Shown here in pieces: positions 58,553-64,000 of a DNA stretch of 64,000 nucleotides (its first letter is position 1; each line of letters starts with the position of its first letter). The notes beneath the pieces were generated by a model, which saw nothing but the letters and a program-made list of their open reading frames with translations, searched no databases and was not told the origin of the DNA. The stretch comes from Phytoseiulus persimilis. Taxonomy: Eukaryota > Arthropoda > Arachnida > Mesostigmata > Phytoseiidae. The stretch spans positions 48,732,001-48,796,000 of the forward strand of contig CM075101.1 in the NCBI GenBank assembly GCA_037576195.1, given 5' to 3'. Position numbers and translations under genes: made by a program.

Positions 58553-60410
58553 GTCGGCCGAATCGGATCAACGAGCGATAAAGCCCTACGCTCGGTACGC
58601 AGATTGCTTCTTCCGTTTCTTCGCGCGCCCCCGCTCTCGAGGGCTCAACACTTGAAGCAGGGATTCCCTCGGAGAACAATGTCCGTCAATGCGTTGGATG
58701 CCCTCAGGCTAGCAGGTCCGACGCGGGCTGGACCCTTCACCGAAGTGAGGACACACCGCGGAAAAAGGAGTTCAATCGACAAGTGTCCAAATTTGTCAAC
58801 GTGCCATGACAAAGCGGGTCCCTCTAACTTATCGATCTCCTCACTCGCCAGTCACTCAGTCAGATGGATGAGTCGGGCTGAGTCCCTCGCAGCCTCCTTC
58901 CGGAGATAGAACTCGATCGGTCCCGTAGCTCCTTCCTAGACGACCTCGACTACGCCCTTTCGATTTCATTACTATTCAAAGCGCGGTTTCATCTCGGCCA
59001 TCGAAGAGTCGAAAAGGATGAGGAACTGGGAATCGGAGAATGTTCGCTGGCTTGATCCTGAAAGGGATGACTCCCAGTGTATCCTGATGGGATGGTTCCG
59101 TGTTCGATTCTTTGCGAGGAATATCATCCTCCGCTGACTGACGAGGCGCCAACAGCGCCTGGGCTCCGGTACTGCAGTTGAATTTCTCCTCACTCATGTA
59201 GGCAGGGCCTTTTCCACATTTGTATGTCACCTACGTCACGACCCCCCCCCCCCCCCCCCCACCCCCCCGTGAATTGTCTCTGATCAGCAGAACGGAAGAT
59301 GACTCGTAAACTTTAATCAGAACCCGAGAGTGTTTTGTCCCTATGGGTCTCCTGACGTCCTGGTGAACCTTGCTCTCGAGGAGCGAATATGTTCTAATTA
59401 GCAATAATCTCATCCCGTGGCCTCGAATTCGCATCGCGCACACCATCGGCTCCTGCAATCCTATTTGTTGCTTGATGTGTAGGTCGACAATTTTCGCGTT
59501 AATCTCGTTTGTGTTTCGGAGAAGATAGAACGTCGAGCGGGAGAGAGAAAACGGGCGACTGTGATTATAGGAGGGGTCTTCGACAACAATTGCACGCCGA
59601 GGATACTGCGCCAAAGGGATGTCGAGCAAAAACAGGACGAGGGAAGTTCGCGTTCTGCACTCACTACGTATCGAATCCGCTACCTGTCACTCTCAAACGA
59701 GCTCGATAAATATATCCCATGACAGATCTCGCGAGGATCCGGACTCGGGATTGAGGGTATGTGCCTCCAATTTTATACGACCTCCAAGTTATAAAACGTG
59801 GTTTTCGTGGTTCTTTGATGCAGGAGAGACTCTTTCGTTTTTACTCTTTTATTGTTGGATCGACGAACAGTAGAAACATTTATTGCTTTTCTATACACAC
59901 CTTATTTTGATTGGATTGTTCGGTTATTTACAATTATAGCATGAGCCATGTCAGAAGAGGTGCTCCCACCTGAAGCGCCCAATACGGGACGATGCTTCCA
60001 GAAGATCCAACCGATGCACCCGTCGTTGAACAGTGGAAGTTGTCTGACGAAAATTCGATGATGGGCATGGACCTGGAGTTACCGAAATCAGGTTAAATAA
60101 GTTGGAAAGCGCTCGGAATAGCGTGAGCGTTCCTGTATCTAGCCGCGAAAATTCTCCGAGGTATGAAGCTGACCCCAAACGGGCGCCTCGTTACCCATTA
60201 CCCATGCAACCATGACATCTTCCAGGTCGGATCGATTAATATCATATCCTCGTCATAACAGTGAGAATGTTTCGGTCATACAAAAACGCGCGGAGAGAAA
60301 CCCTCAAAGTTTGAACTTTCGTCTCGCCCCATTGACTCCCTCGTCATTCTCTAAGTTTTCAGCCCAATTCATGAAAGTACACTGCAGACTCTTGATGTTC
60401 GCAGACTCAC
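58553..60410. other. Between the DEG/ENaC start and the last secure LRR exon
   Basis: Probably holds the 3' part of the LRR gene and the channel promoter. Minus frames 58976..59230 (EEKFNCSTGAQALL) and 59231..59629 (RRAIVVEDPSYNHS ... HIKQQIGLQEPMV) look protein-like and could be its last exons, but splice phase from the exon ending at 60411 does not match directly. A long C-run sits between them. Confidence 0.3.
59242..59268 (+). repeat. Poly-C run (C19, A, C7)
   Basis: Nineteen uninterrupted C followed by A and seven C. On the minus strand this gives a poly-G run. Confidence 0.9.
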
Positions 60411-63400
60411 TGAGAGAACGTTTTCCCGGGAACTCGGCACCGTTTTTGTAGCCTGGCAGGTACCGCGCACGCTCGGGGGATAATCATGCTCACCTTCCAT
60501 TTGGGAGTCGACAGGTGGACTGTCTCGCAATGTTGTGGAGTTGCAGGGCGGTCGCGGGCTCAAACCGTTGGACTTTAACGGTTTCTCGTAACCACCTGCG
60601 CATCCACTGCGAAAGCCAAACGAGACCGCAGTCGCAACGAAATGGGTTGTCCTCGAGTCGAATTCCACCTGCGTCGAGGGAGAGTGGAATACTCAAATTA
60701 AATTCTAGGTCGTTAAGACTATGGTCATCAGTCATAATTTTCATCATCGGTTGTAACGCAAGTCCTCGGCGTTCATGAGCCAGTTCCGCGCTTTAATTAT
60801 CACGTGGTAATGGAAGCCGGCTCTCGGATGAAGCTTTCCATCATTCTTACTGGAAGAGGTGCGAGAGCTTATAAGGGAATTAGAGGAGTACATGTGCTGC
60901 AGATGAAGACCACGTGGGAACATTGTTCAACTCAAGGTCAGTACACGACGGAATTATTGGGACAATAGCCTCCCCGCCTTCGAATAACAGCCTCAGAGAG
61001 CGCCGACAGGAACCTCCAAAAGAAAACTGCTCCTGGTTCTGTCAACGATGTGGGAATTCGACCCCATCGTTTCATTTATCGAATTCATCGTTGGTCCGAA
61101 GTGTGTCCCTGAGAATTGCGTGTTCGCTCGCGATTCATCGTCAATTTCATTTGATTGCTCCGCCGTGAATGATTTCTCCACCCGAGCTCTCAAAGTCGAA
61201 GGTCTATCCCCTCCGCGCGATCGACTCCCCGGAGTCTATTTCACTGGGCAGCGCTCAGCCAGACGTTCTGACTCTTATTCCTTCCACCTCCCTCTTCTGG
61301 GACGTTCTTGCTCCCGTCCAAGGCGTTTCGGAGAAATATATTCAACTGGAGGAGACGAGGTGCAGCGGGGAGAATTCGGACCTGGTCATTTTTTTACAGA
61401 CACAACCCGGTTGCAGACCTTCGAGATGCAAAATGCTGCTACCGACCACGATTGCCAGATGCACTCAGGCCCGAGTGGCAACTCCGTGAACGAAGGTCGA
61501 GCAACTTCTCCCCGGTGCGCGAGCTCGCCCGCTTTCCAGTCCGCGGCTGACTGTTGGGGGAGGGCTTCGGTTGGAGAGGAAAAAATTTGAAGGAAAGAAA
61601 GGCTCGCAAACGAGCATCGCAGAGTACCGGGAGAGAGCGCACATGGAGCGAGTTCAATGCGCGAGAATGGAAAGCTCTGCATGGAGACTCTGAGGTCGGT
61701 TTTTGGAGCTCGCTCTGCGAGGAAAAACGGACGTCCCTCTCGTCGGTGATCTCGGGAAGACGATCAGAACGAGATCCGGTCGAGTCGAGCCCTTCAGCCC
61801 CTCGAGCAGCTTGGGACGAGCTCGAAGCCAAGGAAACGACGAAGAGAAGAAACGGAATGCGATGAATCCTCTCCATATCTAGCGAGCTTTCTTGAATGAG
61901 GAGCTACTTTCCCCTCCCCGGCTCATTCACGCTGTCTTGAATCATCGGAGCTTCTCTGCTCCGTTGTCTACGAGACAAGACTTACCTGCGAGGAACTGCG
62001 TTCCCTTAGAGTAGGACATTCGTTTCGATTCGAGCACGCGAGGCGAAATGCTTTGCAGCTGATTTGATCGCAGGTCCAGCGTCAAAAAGCGTACGTCCGT
62101 CAGGTATCTGCAAAGAAAGAGTCACGAGATGGATATCGTGTTTGAAATAAAAAGAGATAGCGTTCCCAGGTCTTCCAACGAGCTTGTGAGGGAGGGCACG
62201 CCTGGAATTGCGACGCGAATGCAGACACTACACGGCCCGACGTGTATCTATCATCGCACGAGCAATTGGCGGGAGCGCCGACTCCCTCCTCGCACGTGTT
62301 CCAATCCACCGCCGTGGTGCTTCTTCGTTTCGTTCCAATCTCACAAACCTGAGAAGGCCATCCGGAAGTTCTGTGACGCTTGTGTGTCGGATGCGAAGGA
62401 CAAGCTCGTGCATGTTCTCCAGGCCGAGGAAAGCGTCCGGTAGAATGGAGCGGAGCGACGATCCTGTCAGTAACAAAGACTGTCAGAGCAATATTCTCTT
62501 ATTGGCACTTATTGCGGACCAGTCGACCGGGCACCCGACCGTTCGGTCGACCGGTGGGTCTGTCGGCCGTCAGAAGGCCGTAAACGCCCCCCGTCGACAA
62601 AGTTGTCGACGATACAACCAAACACCGAGGGAATCTGTGATTCGACCGAGTGAGGAGAAGCACCTGCTTCTCCGCTGGTCGGCGCCCGCGATGCGACGGT
62701 CGGGGCAGCCCCCCCCCCTCTCCCCAGCCTCTTCGCTCGGCTCGTGCTTTTGCTTTCCTGCCGCCGCTTCTCGGCTCTACTCGGATGTCGTCGCAGCAGT
62801 GGCGCGGAATTCAGATATACAAAGAAGAAGACACGCAGGACGGTTTTCTCAGGCCCGTCCCTGCTTCTTCAGGTCGAGTACTCGACGTTCCCTGCTGGTC
62901 CGTCCTTCGATCTCCCTGACGGCTATGTGAGTTTTCCTCGATAGACCCCCGATTGTTTCGTAGAGCTCTCAATGCACACTGAGGCGACGCTTTTGCGCCA
63001 CCACGGTCGAACCCCTCGACAGGAGGTCGTACACTCACATCCGTCATACGGGGCCCTCAATTCTGAGTGTGACCGAGCAACCTGAAACGTCCTTCCGCAT
63101 GGACCTCCACTAAAACGGAACCCCCGTCCAGGAGAACAACTTCCATGAGGGGAGAAAATCGGGGAATTTCCGTGCGTTGTTCTCAACCGCCCCAAGTTTC
63201 CGACTGAGTTGAAGGCAGCGAATGCTATGCGGAAGAACTGCTCAAATTCATCGGATGGCAAAGCAGATGTATCTAGTCAACGTTAAATATTCACGGTTTG
63301 TGGCACTTTGCAAGAAAGTGGTTCGCGGGCTCTTCCGGGAGTTACAGCTCCGTATTTTGCATTCATCGAAGTATTCATGGCACAGAATATGGTTCCGCGT

Positions 63401-63716
63401 CGGTTGCGTTCAGAGCCACTCCCAGAAGCCCTCGTTTGATGGTTGCGCTGATGCATACACATACCTGTTATCTGGAGTTCGCGCAGCTTCGAAGTGGCGA
63501 ACGCCCACTGCAGTTGGTACGACAATACGGGTTCTTCCACTTCAACGGTCACCTGACGAAGCGCCAGAGAGTCCGACAACAGTTCTTGCAATCGCAGGGA
63601 CCTGATGCCTTTGTTATATGTCGACAGCTTGAGAGACGCCAGTGCTCTGCAAAGCGGTCCAACGTAAAACACCTCCTCGTTCTTCTCGAGATTGACCCGA
63701 CGGAATTGATGTATGG
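60411..63716 (-). CDS. Leucine-rich-repeat surface protein with LRRCT cap (5' and 3' ends open)
   Basis: Exons (minus): 63465..63716, 62349..62463, 61986..62107, 60494..60668 and a 42-nt exon 60411..60452. All four junctions agree in phase (1, 2, 1, 2), which is strong support. The text runs as LRRs: SKLRELQITG/SSLRSILPDAFLGLENMHELVL, VTELPDGLLR, YLTDVRFLTLDLRSNQLQSISPRVLE. It then enters a cysteine-rich C-terminal cap, GIRLEDNPFRCDCGLVWLSQW with a third cysteine in STCRLPNG. Such caps mark extracellular LRR domains of secreted or membrane receptors and adhesion proteins. The N-terminal cap and signal peptide must lie in exons beyond 63716, possibly off the window, unless an internal start is used. 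The part after 60411 (membrane span or anchor) is not resolved. No specific ortholog is claimed. Confidence 0.8.
61439..61876 (-). CDS. Signal-peptide-like open frame inside an LRR-gene intron
   Basis: Starts MERIHRIPFLLFVVSLASSSS followed by QAARGAEG: a basic N-terminus, a hydrophobic core and small residues at a plausible cleavage point. It is on the same strand as the LRR gene and lies in the 1.3-kb intron between the exons at 61986 and 60668. It may be an alternative first exon that gives the LRRCT part its own secretion signal, or chance. The remaining 120 residues show no domain. Confidence 0.28.
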   Translation of the reverse strand: MERIHRIPFLLFVVSLASSSSQAARGAEGLDSTGSRSDRLPEITDERDVRFSSQSELQKPTSESPCRAFHSRALNSLHVRSLPVLCDARLRAFLSFKFFPLQPKPSPNSQPRTGKRASSRTGEKLLDLRSRSCHSGLSASGNRGR

Positions 63717-64000
63717 CTGGCGGAGCGGCGGCCGACCGGGCAAGAAGAACGATGCGGGCAGAATCGAATGTGAGAGAGCGGTGAATCTATTTTTTTCTTC
63801 ATCCCAGAGGTTCCATCTCTGTGACAGATCTCTAAAACTGTTGAGAGCGTGTGACTGCAGCCACGTTCGTGAGAACGTATAGTGATTTCATTACGAGGGA
63901 CGCCCAATCGGTCAATTAGTTGTGGCCTGAGCCCGGTCGTACATACATCCGCGATTACGTCTGTGGCTGTCGTGAAAACAGCGACACGATGATCGATAGA
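63717..64000. other. Right edge, upstream side of the LRR gene
   Basis: A strong pyrimidine-rich acceptor (ending CGCCAG) precedes 63716. Further left exons of the LRR gene are expected beyond; a minus frame up to 63907 is open but unassigned. Confidence 0.3.

Noticed and set aside
62208-62930. 240-codon plus-strand frame
   Set aside because: Antisense to a phase-verified LRR exon; Arg/Ser-rich shadow text without motifs.

Overview
The window reads as nuclear DNA from a small-genome arthropod, most likely an arachnid or mite. The evidence is protein genes split by short GT-AG introns (roughly 70-1,250 nt), a broken R1-clade non-LTR retrotransposon, an arthropod-style DEG/ENaC channel, and roughly 50% GC without operons. 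The species cannot be proved from the sequence alone. All gene models were assembled by hand from splice sites, reading-frame phase and remembered family motifs; no database search was run.

Left part (1-15.2 kb), gene-dense. Glutathione synthetase (minus, 460-2845, five exons, 474 residues, all phases close) is followed by an 866-bp foldback-like transposon (4028-4893). That element has an exact 8-bp target duplication and inverted ends that each carry five 15-bp repeats. Next come a nucleoside hydrolase (plus, 5974-7068, two exons), a METTL7-like methyltransferase whose SAM-binding loop is altered (plus, 8547-9768), a probable STIL/Ana2-type centriole gene N-terminal domain (minus, about 10.75-13.47 kb), and the R1 relic (14.3-15.2 kb).

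Middle (15.2-46 kb), gene-poor. I recognise no family here. Open frames occur on both strands in GC-rich sequence and look like chance. Items noted are simple repeats, a hairpin at 38.8 kb, a possible small cysteine-rich protein at 23.4-23.8 kb, and a possible transposase remnant at 43.9 kb.

Right part (46-64 kb), minus-strand genes for membrane or surface proteins. A single-pass receptor-like gene (47.57 to about 49.9 kb, perhaps integrin-alpha-like) has its last exon duplicated just downstream. It is followed by local duplications (49.8-50.5 kb), a 46-bp tandem array (54.5-54.8 kb), a ten-exon DEG/ENaC sodium-channel subunit (55247-58552), and a leucine-rich-repeat surface protein (60411-63716, probably continuing off the right edge). 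The DEG/ENaC and LRR genes follow one another on the same strand; nothing in the sequence shows that they act together.
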